Source: Hoeflea sp. BAL378 (GTDB taxonomy: Bacteria > Pseudomonadota > Alphaproteobacteria > Rhizobiales > Rhizobiaceae). Taken from it: a stretch of DNA of 64,000 nt. Positions 8,711 to 19,345 of this stretch are shown piece after piece. A program made the translations under genes and the position numbers. The notes under the pieces were generated by a model. That model was given only the letters and a program-made list of their open reading frames with translations, made no database searches and was not told where the DNA came from. The first letter of the stretch is position 1. Each line of letters begins with the position of its first letter. Location: contig NZ_JRJG01000013.1 in assembly GCF_000759435.1 (NCBI RefSeq), positions 1 through 64,000 of the forward strand, read 5' to 3'.

Positions 8711-9757
8711 TCATGAGATCAGGGCCTGGAAGCGGCGGAGCGCGGCGCTCGCCGTGTCCTCGTCGACGGACAGGCCCGCGCCGCGAATGGTGACCTCGAA
8801 GCGGACGAGGGACTGATCGACGCTGTCAACGAGATCGTCGAACAGCCAGAGTCCGGTCTCCGCAGCAGCACCGTCTCTTGCCTGCGCCGCCCTGGCCCGG
8901 TCTCCCCTCAGGCTCACATAGAATGCATTGGCATGAGGCGGGTCCGGCGAAACGCTCAGATCCGGGATCTGTGAAAAGGACCTGGCCAATTGCACGGCCT
9001 TGCGATGGAATTCCGGCATCAGCGGCAAGCGTTCGTCGAGGCCTTTCAAGGCCGCGAGCAGGTTGGGAAAGCTGCGCAGCGCGCGCCCGCCGGCCCGCCG
9101 TTGCCAGATCGCCGTCTCGTCCAGCAGGGATCGCTCCCCGGCCAGGGCGCCGCCCGCCAGGCCGCCGAGACCCTTGTCAAAGGCGACATAGACACTGTCG
9201 AACAGCGCGGCGATTTCGGCGAGCGGACGCTGATAGAAGGGCTGGCTTTCCCACAGGCGTGCACCATCCAGGTGCACCGCAATGCCGCGTTCCCTTGCAA
9301 GGTCGGCAAGCGCGCGCAGGTCATCCCATCGCGGCAGGAGGCAGCCGAGACGGCGCAACGGCAATTCGAGCACGATCGCGCCGAGCCTCTCCTTGATCGC
9401 GTCGAGATCCCTTGCCGTCGGCAAACGATCATAGCCGCCCAGTTGAACGGCCGAAAGCCCCCACAATTCGTGATAGGCCCGGGCCTCGTATTCCTCCATG
9501 TGGGAGCGCGGATGCAGCGCGACACGCGAACTGCCGGTGCGTGAGGCATGGACTTTCAGCGCCATCATCTGCGCCATCTTGCCGCTTGGCACGTACTGAG
9601 CGGCAGGCTTTCCCAAAAGCGTGCAGAGCTTGAGGTGAAGCCGGTCGAACAATTCGCCCGCCATGTATTTGTCGGAAGGGTATGTTTCGGCCCAATCGGC
9701 CAACGCGCGCAGAACCTCGGATGGCGACGGCTCATGATCGAAGGACAGCTTTTGCAT
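8711..9757 (-). CDS. Threonine aldolase-like PLP enzyme (beta-eliminating lyase family)
   Basis: 348 residues, fold-type I PLP enzyme related to low-specificity L-threonine aldolases, which cleave threonine or allo-threonine to glycine and acetaldehyde. Visible: the PLP aspartate motif HLDGARLWES (162-171), and the predicted Schiff-base lysine K195 in VAFDKGLGG, where typical threonine aldolases read SLSKGLG. The N-terminal PSG and SHMEEYEA segments also fit. The changed residues around the lysine suggest a divergent subfamily, so substrate specificity is uncertain. Monocistronic and divergent from the dcw cluster. Confidence 0.8.
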   Translation of the reverse strand: MQKLSFDHEPSPSEVLRALADWAETYPSDKYMAGELFDRLHLKLCTLLGKPAAQYVPSGKMAQMMALKVHASRTGSSRVALHPRSHMEEYEARAYHELWGLSAVQLGGYDRLPTARDLDAIKERLGAIVLELPLRRLGCLLPRWDDLRALADLARERGIAVHLDGARLWESQPFYQRPLAEIAALFDSVYVAFDKGLGGLAGGALAGERSLLDETAIWQRRAGGRALRSFPNLLAALKGLDERLPLMPEFHRKAVQLARSFSQIPDLSVSPDPPHANAFYVSLRGDRARAAQARDGAAAETGLWLFDDLVDSVDQSLVRFEVTIRGAGLSVDEDTASAALRRFQALIS

Positions 9758-9949
9758 GGGTTTCCGTTTCGCTGGAGGCCACCATCATTCCCGATTTGGC
9801 CAACAGGCGAAAGTGGGTATCGCGTGCCGCACCCGTGCGGCTTTCGGGCCGCGGCCGGAGCGCTTTCCCGGCGGGGGTCCCCCACCGCAACTCCTTATGG
9901 TCCGCGACATCCCGATCCGTGACCCGCCTTCACGCTCCGTCCATTATCC

Positions 9950-9964
9950 CTAACCCTTCGTTAA
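9950..9964 (+). promoter_or_regulatory. CtrA-like box upstream of mraZ (one mismatch)
   Basis: The sequence reads CTAA-N7-TTAA, one base off the alphaproteobacterial CtrA consensus TTAA-N7-TTAA, and lies just upstream of a CTTGAC -35-like element. It may link the dcw cluster to the cell cycle. Weak evidence alone. Confidence 0.3.
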
Positions 9965-10004
9965 TCTTGACGGGATATTAACAGGGGCAAACTCGCGGTT
10001 GAGA

Positions 10005-10050
10005 TGGGAGTGGTTCCCATTGACGCCCATGGTGGCCCATGATATCCCAA
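10005..10050. promoter_or_regulatory. MraZ-box array (CCCA repeats every 10 bases)
   Basis: CCCAT at 10016-10020, 10026-10030 and 10036-10040, and CCCAA at 10046-10050, recur with an exact 10-base period. Read on the minus strand these are TGGG direct repeats with 5-base gaps, the pattern reported for the E. coli MraZ operator. A TGGG on the plus strand (10005-10008) forms an inverted pair with the first. The array lies about 175 bases before mraZ, so it probably serves autoregulation of the whole cluster. Confidence 0.6.
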
Positions 10051-10225
10051 ATGTCCAAGATCAGCAGGCGGGCATACGCCGTTTCATCCCCATTTGGACC
10101 GCGGTTCCGGACCGGAGCCGCAAGGGCGGTCTTCGCCGCCCTCGACATCCTGTGCGCGGACGGCCGGCGGCAAGGCGGAGGATCGATGGCGTGGGGCCAG
10201 CAGGCGGAAACGGCGGTTGAGAGTC

Positions 10226-10654
10226 ATGAACCGGTTCCTGTCGAACGCGACAAACAGGATCGACGCGAAGGGGCGGGTTTCCGTGCCCTCGATGTTTCGC
10301 GCCGTCCTGGCGCGCGCGGCGGTGGACGAGCTCTATGCCTGGCAGGATTTCGTGTTTCCGGCGGTCTCGATGGCCGGGCCGGACGTGCTCGATCGCTTCG
10401 AGCGGATGATCGGATCGCAGGATCCGTTCTCGGCGGAGGCCAACAAGATGTCGCTGCTCATTCATGGCGGCGGCGTGTTCATGAAGCTCGACGGCGAGGG
10501 TCGGCTTCTGGTGACGGATTTCATCCGCGATTTCACGGGCATCACCGACCGGGTGACGTTCGCGGGGCGGGGGGATCATTTTCAGCTCTGGGAACCGGCG
10601 GCATTCGAGGACATGCAGTCGCGGGCCCGGAAAGAACGGACGGCCAGTTCCTGA
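10226..10654 (+). CDS. mraZ: Transcriptional regulator MraZ
   Basis: 142 residues, first gene of the dcw cluster. MraZ proteins have two AbrB-like DNA-binding halves, each with a D-x-x-x-R signature. Here these are DAKGR in [15 protein letters not shown] (start of the protein) and DGEGR in the second half. MraZ binds repeats upstream of its own gene and adjusts dcw expression; a matching repeat array is present at 10016-10050. The ATG at 10226 gives the standard MNRFLSN-type N terminus, where longer readings add a non-conserved Arg-rich leader. rsmH follows 26 bases downstream. Confidence 0.92.
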   Translation: MNRFLSNATNRIDAKGRVSVPSMFRAVLARAAVDELYAWQDFVFPAVSMAGPDVLDRFERMIGSQDPFSAEANKMSLLIHGGGVFMKLDGEGRLLVTDFIRDFTGITDRVTFAGRGDHFQLWEPAAFEDMQSRARKERTASS

Positions 10655-10680
10655 CCGTTCGCAACGGATGGAGAAACGGG

Positions 10681-11706
10681 ATGACGGCGGACATGGGCGA
10701 CGGTGAGACTGACGCCCAAGGCGGACCTGCCCGCCACATTCCGGTTCTTCTCCACGAAGTCCTGGCGGCGCTGGCGCCGGCGTCCGGCGAGACCATCGTC
10801 GACGGCACCTTCGGGGCCGGCGGCTACTCGGCCGCCATTCTCTCGGCCGGCGCCCAGGTGATCGGCTTCGACCGCGATCCCGATGCCATCGCCGCGGGCG
10901 CGGCGATGGTCGAGGCCTCCGGCGGCAGGCTCAGGCTCATCCATGCACGGTTTTCCGAACTGCTCGACCATGTCGAGGAGAACAGCCTCGACGGCGTCGT
11001 GCTCGACATCGGCGTCTCCTCGATGCAGATCGACGAGGCCGAGCGCGGCTTCTCCTTCATGCGCGACGGGCCGCTCGACATGCGCATGGCGCAATCGGGC
11101 GTCAGCGCCGCCGACGTGGTCAACCGCGCCAAGCCCAACGACCTGACCCGGATCTTCGGCATCCTCGGCGAAGAGCGCCATGCCGGCCGCATCGCCCGCG
11201 CCATCGAGTCCGAGCGGCAGAAGGCGCCGTTTGCGACCACGCGGCAACTGGCCGGGCTGATCGAAAAGGTCTCGCCCCGCCGGCCGCAGGACAAGATCCA
11301 TCCGGCGACGCGGGTGTTCCAGGCACTCAGGACCTATGTCAACGACGAGCTCGGCGAACTGGCGCGCACGCTGTTTGCGGCCGAGCAGGCGCTCAAGCCC
11401 GGCGGGCGGCTGGTGGTGGTGAGCTTCCATTCGCTCGAGGACCGCATCGTCAAGCGCTTCTTCCAGGACCGGGCCGGCAAGGCCTCCGGTTCGCGGCACC
11501 TGCCGATGGTGGCCGAGCGCCAGTCCACCTTCACGCTGATCGGCAAGCAGCCGGTGACCGCGGGCGAGGCCGAATGCGCCGCCAATCCGCGCGCCCGCTC
11601 GGCCAAGCTCAGGGCGGGCCTGCGCACCGATGCGCCCGCCGGCAAGGCCAGCCAAGACATCCTTCCCGTTCCCAATCTCGCCGCGCTCGCCGCGCTAGGA
11701 GGTTAA
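10681..11706 (+). CDS. rsmH: 16S rRNA (cytosine-1402 N4)-methyltransferase
   Basis: 341 residues. RsmH methylates N4 of C1402 in the 16S rRNA decoding centre using S-adenosylmethionine. The motif [11 protein letters not shown] (SAM site) and the later [16 protein letters not shown] are hallmarks of the family. The start at ATG 10681 gives the usual short N-terminal extension before [10 protein letters not shown]. The AGGAGG just before ftsL overlaps the last codons, so translation of ftsL is probably coupled. Length is normal for Hyphomicrobiales. Confidence 0.96.
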   Translation: MTADMGDGETDAQGGPARHIPVLLHEVLAALAPASGETIVDGTFGAGGYSAAILSAGAQVIGFDRDPDAIAAGAAMVEASGGRLRLIHARFSELLDHVEENSLDGVVLDIGVSSMQIDEAERGFSFMRDGPLDMRMAQSGVSAADVVNRAKPNDLTRIFGILGEERHAGRIARAIESERQKAPFATTRQLAGLIEKVSPRRPQDKIHPATRVFQALRTYVNDELGELARTLFAAEQALKPGGRLVVVSFHSLEDRIVKRFFQDRAGKASGSRHLPMVAERQSTFTLIGKQPVTAGEAECAANPRARSAKLRAGLRTDAPAGKASQDILPVPNLAALAALGG

Positions 11707-11709
11707 GCC

Positions 11710-12066
11710 ATGCTGCGAACTCTCGATTTGGTGCTGGTCGGCGCCATGATCGCCGCCGCCACCGTCACCTACCAGATCAAGCACGCCGCCGAGGAAAAGC
11801 TCGCCGAGGTGGCGGACCTGCAGGCGCAGATCAGGCTGCAGGAGGAAACCATCGACCTGCTGGAAGCCGACTGGAGCCTGCTCAACCAGCCCTCGCGGCT
11901 GCAGCGCCTGTCCACCGCCTTCGAGGCCGATCTCGGCCTGAAGCCGATCGAGCCCACGCAGATGGCCAAGCCCTCCGAACTGCCCGGACGGGCCAGCGAC
12001 TTCGAGCCGGAAGTGGCCGAAACCGGGACCGACGCGGCCCTGACCACGGGATCGGTGCAACCATGA
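11710..12066 (+). CDS. ftsL: Cell division protein FtsL
   Basis: 118 residues: one membrane segment (about 4-22), then a periplasmic coiled coil (about 27-62, EEKLAEVADLQAQIRLQEE) and the short conserved block DWSLLNQPSRLQRL. This is the bitopic divisome protein that acts with FtsB and FtsQ to activate FtsWI. The sequence is poorly conserved in the family; the call rests on topology, coiled coil, LNQPSRL and position between rsmH and ftsI. An AGGAGG lies just upstream, and its stop overlaps the ftsI start (ATGA). Confidence 0.88.
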   Translation: MLRTLDLVLVGAMIAAATVTYQIKHAAEEKLAEVADLQAQIRLQEETIDLLEADWSLLNQPSRLQRLSTAFEADLGLKPIEPTQMAKPSELPGRASDFEPEVAETGTDAALTTGSVQP

Positions 12067-13799
12067 AGCTTCTGAGAACCCTCGTCTCCGGCGGCAGCCG
12101 CGCGCCGCGCCCGTCCGCCAGCCACAGCGCGCCGCCGCTCGAATTCGAAGGCGTGCGCAAGGCGCAGGGCGCCCAGGCGAAGAACCGGATGGTCATCGCC
12201 ATCGCCTGTTTCGGCGTGTTCTACGCCCTGCTCGGCGGCCGGCTGGTGCAATATGGCCTGCGCTCTCCCGAAACGGTCTCCTCGATCATGCGCCCCGACC
12301 AGTTGCTGGTCTCGCGCCCCGACCTGCTCGACCGCAACGGCGAGGTGCTGGCCACCGACATCCGCACGGTGTCGCTGTTTGCCGAGCCCAACAAGATCAT
12401 CGACGCCGACGAGGCGATCGAACTGCTCGCCACCGTGCTGCCCGATCTCGACATGCGCGGCATTCACCGCAAGCTCTCGTCCAATTCCAAGTTCCAGTGG
12501 CTCCGGCGGCAACTGACCCCCAAGCAGCAGAGCCAGATCCTGTCGCTCGGCATCCCCGGCATCGGCTTCAGGCCCGAGACGCGGCGGTTCTACCCCGGCG
12601 GCCCGACCGCCTCGCATGTGGTCGGCCACGTCAACATCGACAACCGCGGAATCGCCGGCATGGAGAAATATGTCGACGGCCAGGGGCTGGGCGACCTTGC
12701 CGCCGCCGGCATGACCGTCAACGAGGACATGAAGCCGGTCAAGCTGTCGATCGACCTCAGGGTCCAGCATGTGCTGCGCGACGAGCTTGCCGCGGCCATG
12801 GACCGCTACAAGGCGATCGCGGCGGCCGGCGTCGTGCTCAATGTCCACACCGGCGAAGTCGTCGGCATGTCGTCGCTGCCCGACTACGATCCCAACAACC
12901 CGGTCGAGGCGCTGCAGAAGGACCGGCTCAACCGGATGTCGGCGGGCACCTATGAAATGGGCTCCACCTTCAAGGCCTTCACTACGGCGATGGCGCTCGA
13001 TTCGGGCAAGGTGAAGATCACCGATTCCTTCGACGCCCGCGGGTCGATCCGCATCGGCGGCTTCACCATCAAGGATTTCCACGGCAAGAACCGGATTCTC
13101 ACGGTGCCGGAGATCTTCATCTATTCCTCCAATATCGGCACCGCCAAGATGGCCGATCTCGTGGGCATCGAGGGCCACAAGGAGTTCCTCACCCGGTTGG
13201 GCCTGCTCACCCGCATGAAGACGGAACTGCCGGAGGTGGCGACCCCCAACCAGCCGCCGGTGTGGAAGAAGATCAACTCGATCACCATCTCGTTCGGCCA
13301 CGGCGCGTCGACCACGCCGCTGCAGACGGCGGTGGCGGCAGCGGCGCTGATGAACGGCGGCAAGCTGATCGAGCCCACCTTCCTGCCCCGCACCGTGGAG
13401 GAGGCCGACAAGGTGGCGGTCCAGGTGATCCAGCCCTCCACCAGCAAGAGCATGCGCGATCTCATGGAGATGAACGTCGCCATGGGCTCGGGCCGGCGCG
13501 CCGAGGTCGAAGGCTTCCATGTCGGCGGCAAGACCGGCACCGCGGAAAAGGTGGTCAACGGCCGCTACAATTCCTCCGTCCGGTTCAACGCCTTCCTCTC
13601 CGCCTTCCCGATCGACAATCCCGAATATGTGGTGCTGGTGGTGATTGACGAACCCAAGCCCGAGGAGGGAAAATCCTCGGCCACCGCCGGCCTCAATGCG
13701 GCCCCCATGGTCAGCGCCATCATCCGCCGCTCGGCGGGCTTCCTCGGCGTCGAGCCGCGATTCGGAAACGGTTCACAGGAATTGTCGCTGACATACTGA
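12063..13799 (+). CDS. ftsI: Septal peptidoglycan transpeptidase FtsI (PBP3)
   Basis: 578 residues. One N-terminal membrane segment (about 42-64), a dimerisation/pedestal region, then the transpeptidase domain. The penicillin-binding motifs are all present: STFK with nucleophile S301, SSN at 355-357, and KTGT at 490. It cross-links septal murein with FtsW at the division site. The start overlaps the ftsL stop by 4 bases. The stop codon lies inside a 15-base tandem repeat. Confidence 0.96.
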   Translation: MKLLRTLVSGGSRAPRPSASHSAPPLEFEGVRKAQGAQAKNRMVIAIACFGVFYALLGGRLVQYGLRSPETVSSIMRPDQLLVSRPDLLDRNGEVLATDIRTVSLFAEPNKIIDADEAIELLATVLPDLDMRGIHRKLSSNSKFQWLRRQLTPKQQSQILSLGIPGIGFRPETRRFYPGGPTASHVVGHVNIDNRGIAGMEKYVDGQGLGDLAAAGMTVNEDMKPVKLSIDLRVQHVLRDELAAAMDRYKAIAAAGVVLNVHTGEVVGMSSLPDYDPNNPVEALQKDRLNRMSAGTYEMGSTFKAFTTAMALDSGKVKITDSFDARGSIRIGGFTIKDFHGKNRILTVPEIFIYSSNIGTAKMADLVGIEGHKEFLTRLGLLTRMKTELPEVATPNQPPVWKKINSITISFGHGASTTPLQTAVAAAALMNGGKLIEPTFLPRTVEEADKVAVQVIQPSTSKSMRDLMEMNVAMGSGRRAEVEGFHVGGKTGTAEKVVNGRYNSSVRFNAFLSAFPIDNPEYVVLVVIDEPKPEEGKSSATAGLNAAPMVSAIIRRSAGFLGVEPRFGNGSQELSLTY

Positions 13800-13819
13800 C
13801 AACAGCCATACTGACAACA
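13792..13819. repeat. 15-base tandem repeat across the ftsI stop codon
   Basis: CATACTGACAACA occurs at 13792-13804 and again at 13807-13819, a 15-base period that includes the TGA stop of ftsI in its first copy. A further partial copy (CTGACAAC) lies near 13868. The 94-base ftsI-murE gap shows no other feature. Confidence 0.6.
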
Positions 13820-13893
13820 CAAGTGGCGGGCAGGGCAACGCCAGCACCAGACTCACCCGCACCCGTCCTGACAACGAAAGACCCGAGAATTTC

Positions 13894-15363
13894 ATGAAAC
13901 TGTCCGCGCTGATCGCCGCCCTGCCGCCCAAGACCATGACCGCGCCCGCCCCGACGGAATTCGACATGCCGGTGACCGGGCTCACGGCCGACAGCCGCAG
14001 CGTCGAGCCGGGCAATGTGTTTTTCGCGCTGGCCGGGGTGAAGACCGACGGCGCGCGGTTCGTCGAGCAGGCAGTGTCGCGGGGCGCCGGCGCGATCGTC
14101 GCGGCCTCGGACGCGGCCCTTGCCGGCGTCGCGGTGCCGGTGATCCGGACCGACGATCCGCGGCTGGCTCTGGCGCGCATGGCGGCCGCCTATTTCGGCC
14201 CGCAACCGCGCGTGATCGGGGCGGTAACGGGCACCGCCGGCAAGACGTCGGTGGCTTCGTTCCTGCGCCAGATCTGGACCCATGCAGGCGAGCAGGCGGC
14301 GATGATCGGCACCACAGGCGTGATCGCCCCCGGCCGCGTCGAATACGGTTCGCTGACCACGCCCGATCCGGTGGCGCTGCACCGGCTGCTGGCCGATCTC
14401 GCCAGCTCCGGCGTGACCCATGCCGCCATGGAGGCGTCGAGCCACGGGCTCGACCAGCGCCGGCTCGACGGCGTGGCTTTGAGTGTCGCCGGCTTCACCA
14501 ATCTGGGCCGCGACCATCTCGACTACCATCCCGACATGGACGACTACATGGCCGCCAAGATGCGGCTGTTCCACACGCTGCTGCCCAAGGGCGCGCCGGC
14601 GGTGATCTTTGCCGACGACCCCTGGTCGGAACGCGCCGTCGAGGTCGCCGAACGGGCCGGCGCACGGGTGCTGACGGTCGGCCGGAAGGGCGGGTTCCTG
14701 AGCCTCAAGCGGGTCGAGCATCTGCGCCACAAGCAGATCGCCGAGATCCATCTCGATGGCCGGATCTTCGAAGTGCACCTGCCGCTGGCCGGCGACTTCC
14801 AGGTCTCCAACGCGCTCGTCGCCGCCGGCATGGCGATCGCCACCGGCACCTCGGCGGACCAGGCGATGGAGGGACTGGAGCATCTCACCGGCGCCTCGGG
14901 ACGGCTGGAACTGATCGGCTCGACCGCCGAGGGCGCACCGGCCTATGTCGACTACGCGCACAAGCCCGATGCGCTCAAGAACGTGCTCGAGGCGGTGCGG
15001 CCGTTCACCACCGGCCGCGTCATCGTCGTGTTCGGCTGCGGCGGCGACCGGGACCGCGGCAAGCGGCCGATCATGGGCGCCATCGCCTCCGAACTCGCCG
15101 ACGTGGTGATCGTCACCGACGACAATCCGCGCTCGGAAGAGCCCGCCGCGATCCGCGCCGAAATCCTGACCGCGGCGCCCGGCGCCACCGAGATCGGCGA
15201 CCGCGCCGAGGCGATCCGCCGGGCGGTGGCGATGCTCAAGGCCGGCGACACGCTGATCGTCGCGGGCAAGGGGCACGAGGAGGGGCAGACCGTGGGCGGC
15301 ACGGTGCTGCCTTTCTCCGATCACGCGGAAATCCGCAAGGGACTGGAGGAACTCAAGGCATGA
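13894..15363 (+). CDS. murE: UDP-MurNAc-L-Ala-D-Glu:meso-diaminopimelate ligase
   Basis: 489 residues, cytoplasmic Mur ligase that adds the third residue of the stem peptide. The ATP loop GTAGKTS is at about 112-118, the carbamylated-lysine region reads [11 protein letters not shown], and D410-N-P-R is the diaminopimelate-recognition motif, so the cell wall is the Gram-negative DAP type rather than lysine. The gene ends with ATGA, overlapping the murF start by 4 bases. Confidence 0.97.
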   Translation: MKLSALIAALPPKTMTAPAPTEFDMPVTGLTADSRSVEPGNVFFALAGVKTDGARFVEQAVSRGAGAIVAASDAALAGVAVPVIRTDDPRLALARMAAAYFGPQPRVIGAVTGTAGKTSVASFLRQIWTHAGEQAAMIGTTGVIAPGRVEYGSLTTPDPVALHRLLADLASSGVTHAAMEASSHGLDQRRLDGVALSVAGFTNLGRDHLDYHPDMDDYMAAKMRLFHTLLPKGAPAVIFADDPWSERAVEVAERAGARVLTVGRKGGFLSLKRVEHLRHKQIAEIHLDGRIFEVHLPLAGDFQVSNALVAAGMAIATGTSADQAMEGLEHLTGASGRLELIGSTAEGAPAYVDYAHKPDALKNVLEAVRPFTTGRVIVVFGCGGDRDRGKRPIMGAIASELADVVIVTDDNPRSEEPAAIRAEILTAAPGATEIGDRAEAIRRAVAMLKAGDTLIVAGKGHEEGQTVGGTVLPFSDHAEIRKGLEELKA

Positions 15364-16793
15364 GCCTGCTGTGGACCTCAAGAGACATGATCGACGCCAT
15401 GGACGGGCGTCCGCTCGGCGCCATGCCGGCGGGCGTGACCGGGATTTCGATCGACAGCCGCACGGTTCGCGACGGCGAGGTGTTCTTCGCCATCAAGGGC
15501 GACCGCTTCGACGGCCATGACTTCGCCAGCGTCGCCGTCGCCAATGGCGCGAGCCTGCTGGTGGTGTCCGAATCCAAGCTGCCCGCGCTCGGCCGGGTCA
15601 CCGCGCCGATGATCGTGGTCAACGACGTGCTCGCGGCGCTCGAGGATCTCGGACGCGCGGCACGCGACAGATCCGAGGCGAAGATCATCGCCATCACCGG
15701 CTCGGTGGGCAAGACCTCGAGCAAGGAGATGCTGCGCCGGGCGCTCGAGCCGAGCGGCGAGGTGCATGCCTCGGCCGCCTCGTTCAACAATCACTGGGGG
15801 GTGCCGCTGACGCTGGCCCGGATGCCCCAGTCGGCCGCCTTCGGCGTGTTCGAGATCGGCATGAACCATCCCGGCGAGATCCGCCCGCTGGTCAAGATGG
15901 TGCGCCCGCACGTGGCCGTCATCACCACGATCGCGGCGGCGCATCTGGGCAATTTCAAGAATCTGGGCGAGATCGCTGCGGCCAAGGCCGAGATCATGGA
16001 GGGCCTTGCCCCTGACGGCCGCCTGCTTCTCAACCGCGACAACGAGAAATATGCCTGGCTGAAGAAGCGCGCCTCGGAACTCGGCCTCAAGCAGGTCCAG
16101 TCCTTTGGCGAAAACCCCAAGGCGGATTACCGCCTGCTCAATTGCAAGCTGCATCCGGACTGCTCGACCATCACCGCCCGCATCGGCGGCGACGACGTCG
16201 CCGTCAAGATCGGCGCGCCCGGACGGCATCTGGTGCAGAATGCGCTCGCGGTGTTGGGCGCCGTCAAGCTGGTCGGCGCCGATCTCGCCAAGGCCGTCCA
16301 CGCGCTGGCCGGCATCTCGGCCGAGAAGGGCCGCGGCGCCCGCCACCGGCTCAGGGCCGACGGCGGCAGCTTCGTGCTGATCGACGAAAGCTACAACGCC
16401 AATCCGGTGTCGATGCGCGCGGCGCTCGAGCTGCTGCGCGACACGCCGGTGGGGCTGAGCGGACGGCGCATCGCGGTGCTCGGCGACATGCTGGAGATGG
16501 GGAGCTTTTCCGAGCGCGTGCACCGGGAGCTGGCCGGTCCCGTGCGCGAGGCCAAGGTCGATCTGGTCTGCCTCGCCGGACCGGAAATGCAGGCGCTCAA
16601 GGCCGAGCTGGGGTCCGATATCGAGACGATCTGCCGCGATGACGCGGACGGGCTGGCGGAGTACCTCAAGACGTCTCTCAGGGATGGCGACGTGGTGATG
16701 ATCAAGTCGTCGCTTGGCATCGGTTTCGGGCGCATCGTCAAGGCCTTGCTTGACAAGTATCCGGCGCTGACGGACAGCAGCACACAAGACTAA
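15360..16793 (+). CDS. murF: UDP-MurNAc-tripeptide:D-Ala-D-Ala ligase
   Basis: 477 residues. MurF adds D-Ala-D-Ala to complete the UDP-MurNAc-pentapeptide. An N-terminal UDP-binding domain ([26 protein letters not shown]), the ATP loop [11 protein letters not shown] at about 113-123 and [11 protein letters not shown] in the central domain identify it. It overlaps murE by 4 bases and is followed 23 bases later by mraY. Confidence 0.97.
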   Translation: MSLLWTSRDMIDAMDGRPLGAMPAGVTGISIDSRTVRDGEVFFAIKGDRFDGHDFASVAVANGASLLVVSESKLPALGRVTAPMIVVNDVLAALEDLGRAARDRSEAKIIAITGSVGKTSSKEMLRRALEPSGEVHASAASFNNHWGVPLTLARMPQSAAFGVFEIGMNHPGEIRPLVKMVRPHVAVITTIAAAHLGNFKNLGEIAAAKAEIMEGLAPDGRLLLNRDNEKYAWLKKRASELGLKQVQSFGENPKADYRLLNCKLHPDCSTITARIGGDDVAVKIGAPGRHLVQNALAVLGAVKLVGADLAKAVHALAGISAEKGRGARHRLRADGGSFVLIDESYNANPVSMRAALELLRDTPVGLSGRRIAVLGDMLEMGSFSERVHRELAGPVREAKVDLVCLAGPEMQALKAELGSDIETICRDDADGLAEYLKTSLRDGDVVMIKSSLGIGFGRIVKALLDKYPALTDSSTQD

Positions 16794-16816
16794 ACGGCGC
16801 TAGGGGACCGAAATCT

Positions 16817-17920
16817 ATGCTCATCTGGTTGGTGAATCTGGCGGACGAAGTCCAGTTTTTTAATCTTTTCAGGTATATAACCTTCAGGACCGGAGCGGCG
16901 ATGTTTACATCGGCGCTCATTGTGTTTCTGTTCGGGCCGCGAATCATCGCCTCCCTGCGCCTGCGCCAGGGCCGGGGCCAGCCGATCCGGGCGGACGGGC
17001 CGCAGACCCATTTCCTCAAGGCCGGCACGCCGACCATGGGCGGGCTGATGATCCTGGCGGGCATCGTCGGCTCGTCGCTGCTCTGGGCCGACCTGTCGAG
17101 CGTCTATGTGGTGACCACGCTGCTGGTCACGCTCGGCTTCGGCGCCATCGGCTTTTACGACGACTATCTCAAGGTCACCAAGCAGACCGACAAGGGCTTT
17201 TCGGGCAAGGCCCGGCTCGGTCTCGAGTTCCTGATCGCCGGCGTCGCGGTGTTCTTCATCATGCAGGCCTCGATGGCGGCGTCGCCCGCCAATGGCGCCG
17301 CCTTCGGCTCGTCGGTGGCGTTTCCGTTCTTCAAGGACCTGCTGGTCGATATCGGCTGGTTCTTCATCGTCTTCGGCGCCTTCGTGATCGTCTCGGCCGG
17401 CAATGCGGTCAATCTCACCGACGGGCTCGACGGCCTCGCCATCGTGCCGGTAATGATCGCCGCCGCCTCGTTCGGGGCCATCGCCTATCTCGCCGGCAAC
17501 GCGGTCTTCGCCAACTACCTGCAGATCCATTTCGTGCCCGGCACCGGCGAGCTGGCGGTGATCCTGGGCGCCGTCATCGGCGCGGGCCTGGGCTTCCTGT
17601 GGTTCAACGCGCCGCCGGCGGCCATCTTCATGGGCGACACCGGGTCGCTGTCGCTGGGCGGGCTGATCGGCACCGTGGCGGTGGCGACCAAGCACGAGAT
17701 CGTCATGGCCATCATCGGCGGCCTGTTCGTCATGGAGGCGCTGTCGGTGATCATCCAGGTCACCTCGTTCAAGCTCACCGGCAAGCGGGTGTTCCTGATG
17801 GCGCCGATCCATCACCATTTCGAAAAACTCGGCTGGACCGAGAGCCAGGTCGTGGTGCGGTTCTGGATCATCTCCGTCGGGCTGGCGATGATCGGCCTGG
17901 CGACCCTGAAGCTGAGGTGA
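16817..17920 (+). CDS. mraY: Phospho-MurNAc-pentapeptide transferase (lipid I synthase)
   Basis: 367 residues, about ten membrane helices. MraY transfers phospho-MurNAc-pentapeptide to undecaprenyl phosphate at the inner membrane. Conserved acidic sites are visible in [17 protein letters not shown] and [12 protein letters not shown], with the C-terminal IHHHFE motif. The first 40 codons are unusually AT-rich and hold rare codons (AGG, ATA, TTT runs near 16855-16885), unlike the rest of the gene. A GGGGA element lies about 10 bases upstream. Confidence 0.97.
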   Translation: MLIWLVNLADEVQFFNLFRYITFRTGAAMFTSALIVFLFGPRIIASLRLRQGRGQPIRADGPQTHFLKAGTPTMGGLMILAGIVGSSLLWADLSSVYVVTTLLVTLGFGAIGFYDDYLKVTKQTDKGFSGKARLGLEFLIAGVAVFFIMQASMAASPANGAAFGSSVAFPFFKDLLVDIGWFFIVFGAFVIVSAGNAVNLTDGLDGLAIVPVMIAAASFGAIAYLAGNAVFANYLQIHFVPGTGELAVILGAVIGAGLGFLWFNAPPAAIFMGDTGSLSLGGLIGTVAVATKHEIVMAIIGGLFVMEALSVIIQVTSFKLTGKRVFLMAPIHHHFEKLGWTESQVVVRFWIISVGLAMIGLATLKLR

Positions 17921-17923
17921 GAG

Positions 17924-19345
17924 ATGATCCCGGCAACCACATTCCGCGGACGGCGGGTGGCGCTGTTCGGCTTGGGCGGCTCCGGCCTCGCCACCGCGAG
18001 ATCGCTGGCCGCGGGCGGCGCTGAGGTCGTCTCCTGGGACGACAATCCGGCCCAGGTCGAGGCGGCGCGGACGGCGGGCCTCACCGTGGGCGACCTGCGC
18101 GGCCTCGACTGGGGGGCGATCGAAACGCTGGTGCTCTCGCCCGGCGTGCCGCTCACCCACCCCAAGCCGCACTGGGCGGCGGAGCTCGCCACCAGCCATG
18201 GCGTCGAGATCATCGGCGATGTCGAGATCTTCGCGCGCGAGCGGCGGGCAATCGCGCCCGAAAGCCCGTTCATCGCCATCACCGGCACCAACGGCAAGTC
18301 GACCACCACGGCGCTGATCGCGCATATGATCGCCCATTCGGGCCGCGACGCCCAGCTCGGCGGCAATATCGGCACCGCGGTGCTGACGCTCGCGCCGCCG
18401 GCGCCGGGGCGGGTGCATGTGGTGGAATGCTCGTCCTACCAGATCGATCTGGCGCCCTCGCTCGACCCCAGTGCCGGGCTGCTGCTCAATCTCACGCCCG
18501 ATCATCTCGACCGGCACGGCTCGATCGCCCATTACGCCGCGGTCAAGGCGCGGCTCGTCGAGCGCAGCGATGTCGCCATCATCGGCGACGACGACGACTG
18601 GTGCCGCGGCATCGCCGCCCGGCTGGAAGGCGCGGGGCGGACCGTCAAGCGGATTTCCAAGGACCATGCGCTCGCCGACGGCGTGTTCGCCGACGGCGCG
18701 ATCCTCCGCGAGGCCAAGGGCGGAACCGTGCGCGAGCTCGCCGATCTCAGCGCCGTCACCACGCTGCGCGGCGCGCACAATGCGCAGAACGCCGCTGCTG
18801 CCATCGCCGCCTGCCGCAGCGTGGGCCTGAGCGACGACGAGATCCGCGCGGGACTCGCCAGCTTTCCCGGCCTCAAGCACCGGATGCAGCCGGTGGCGCG
18901 CCGGGGCCATGTCGTCTTCGTCAATGATTCCAAGGCCACCAATGCCGAGGCCGCAGCACCCGCGCTCACCAGCTTCGCGCCGATCTACTGGATCGCCGGC
19001 GGCCTGCCCAAGGAAGGCGGCATCGCCGCGCTCGAGCCGCTGTTTCCGCGCATCGCCAAGGCCTATCTGATCGGCGAGGCCGCGGCCGGCTTCGCCGCCA
19101 CCATCGGCGCGCATGCGCCCTTCGAGATCTCCGGCACGCTCGACAACGCCGTCGCGGCGGCGGCCAAGGATGCGGCCGGCGATTCCGCCGACATGCCGGT
19201 CGTGCTGTTGTCGCCGGCCTGCGCCAGCTTCGACCAGTTCCGCAATTTCGAGGTGCGCGGCGACGCCTTCGTAAGCCTGGTGTCTGCTTTAGAAGGTATT
19301 GATATGCTCATCGATGTCCAACGCAAGGGAGAGCAGCATGGTTAG
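17924..19345 (+). CDS. murD: UDP-MurNAc-L-alanine:D-glutamate ligase
   Basis: 473 residues. MurD adds D-glutamate to UDP-MurNAc-L-Ala. The N-terminal dinucleotide-like loop [10 protein letters not shown], the ATP loop GTNGKSTTT and the C-terminal [10 protein letters not shown] motif are all present. It begins 3 bases after the mraY stop. Its 3' end overlaps the start of ftsW by 8 bases. Confidence 0.96.
   Translation: MIPATTFRGRRVALFGLGGSGLATARSLAAGGAEVVSWDDNPAQVEAARTAGLTVGDLRGLDWGAIETLVLSPGVPLTHPKPHWAAELATSHGVEIIGDVEIFARERRAIAPESPFIAITGTNGKSTTTALIAHMIAHSGRDAQLGGNIGTAVLTLAPPAPGRVHVVECSSYQIDLAPSLDPSAGLLLNLTPDHLDRHGSIAHYAAVKARLVERSDVAIIGDDDDWCRGIAARLEGAGRTVKRISKDHALADGVFADGAILREAKGGTVRELADLSAVTTLRGAHNAQNAAAAIAACRSVGLSDDEIRAGLASFPGLKHRMQPVARRGHVVFVNDSKATNAEAAAPALTSFAPIYWIAGGLPKEGGIAALEPLFPRIAKAYLIGEAAAGFAATIGAHAPFEISGTLDNAVAAAAKDAAGDSADMPVVLLSPACASFDQFRNFEVRGDAFVSLVSALEGIDMLIDVQRKGEQHG

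Larger units (their letters stand above)
9758..10225. other. 468-base intergenic region: divergent leaders of the aldolase gene and the dcw cluster
   Basis: No coding sequence is supported. It holds a short GC hairpin (GCCGCA 9826-9831 / TGCGGC 9836-9841), a CtrA-like half-consensus box at 9950-9964, a CTTGAC element at 9966-9971 without a convincing -10, and a four-fold 10-base repeat at 10016-10050. The stretch from 10051 to 10225 looks like untranslated leader. Confidence 0.6.

Noticed and set aside
9826-9841. Hairpin followed by TTT as a terminator
   Set aside because: It lies between divergent genes, so no plus-strand transcript needs to end there; the stem is only 6 bp.
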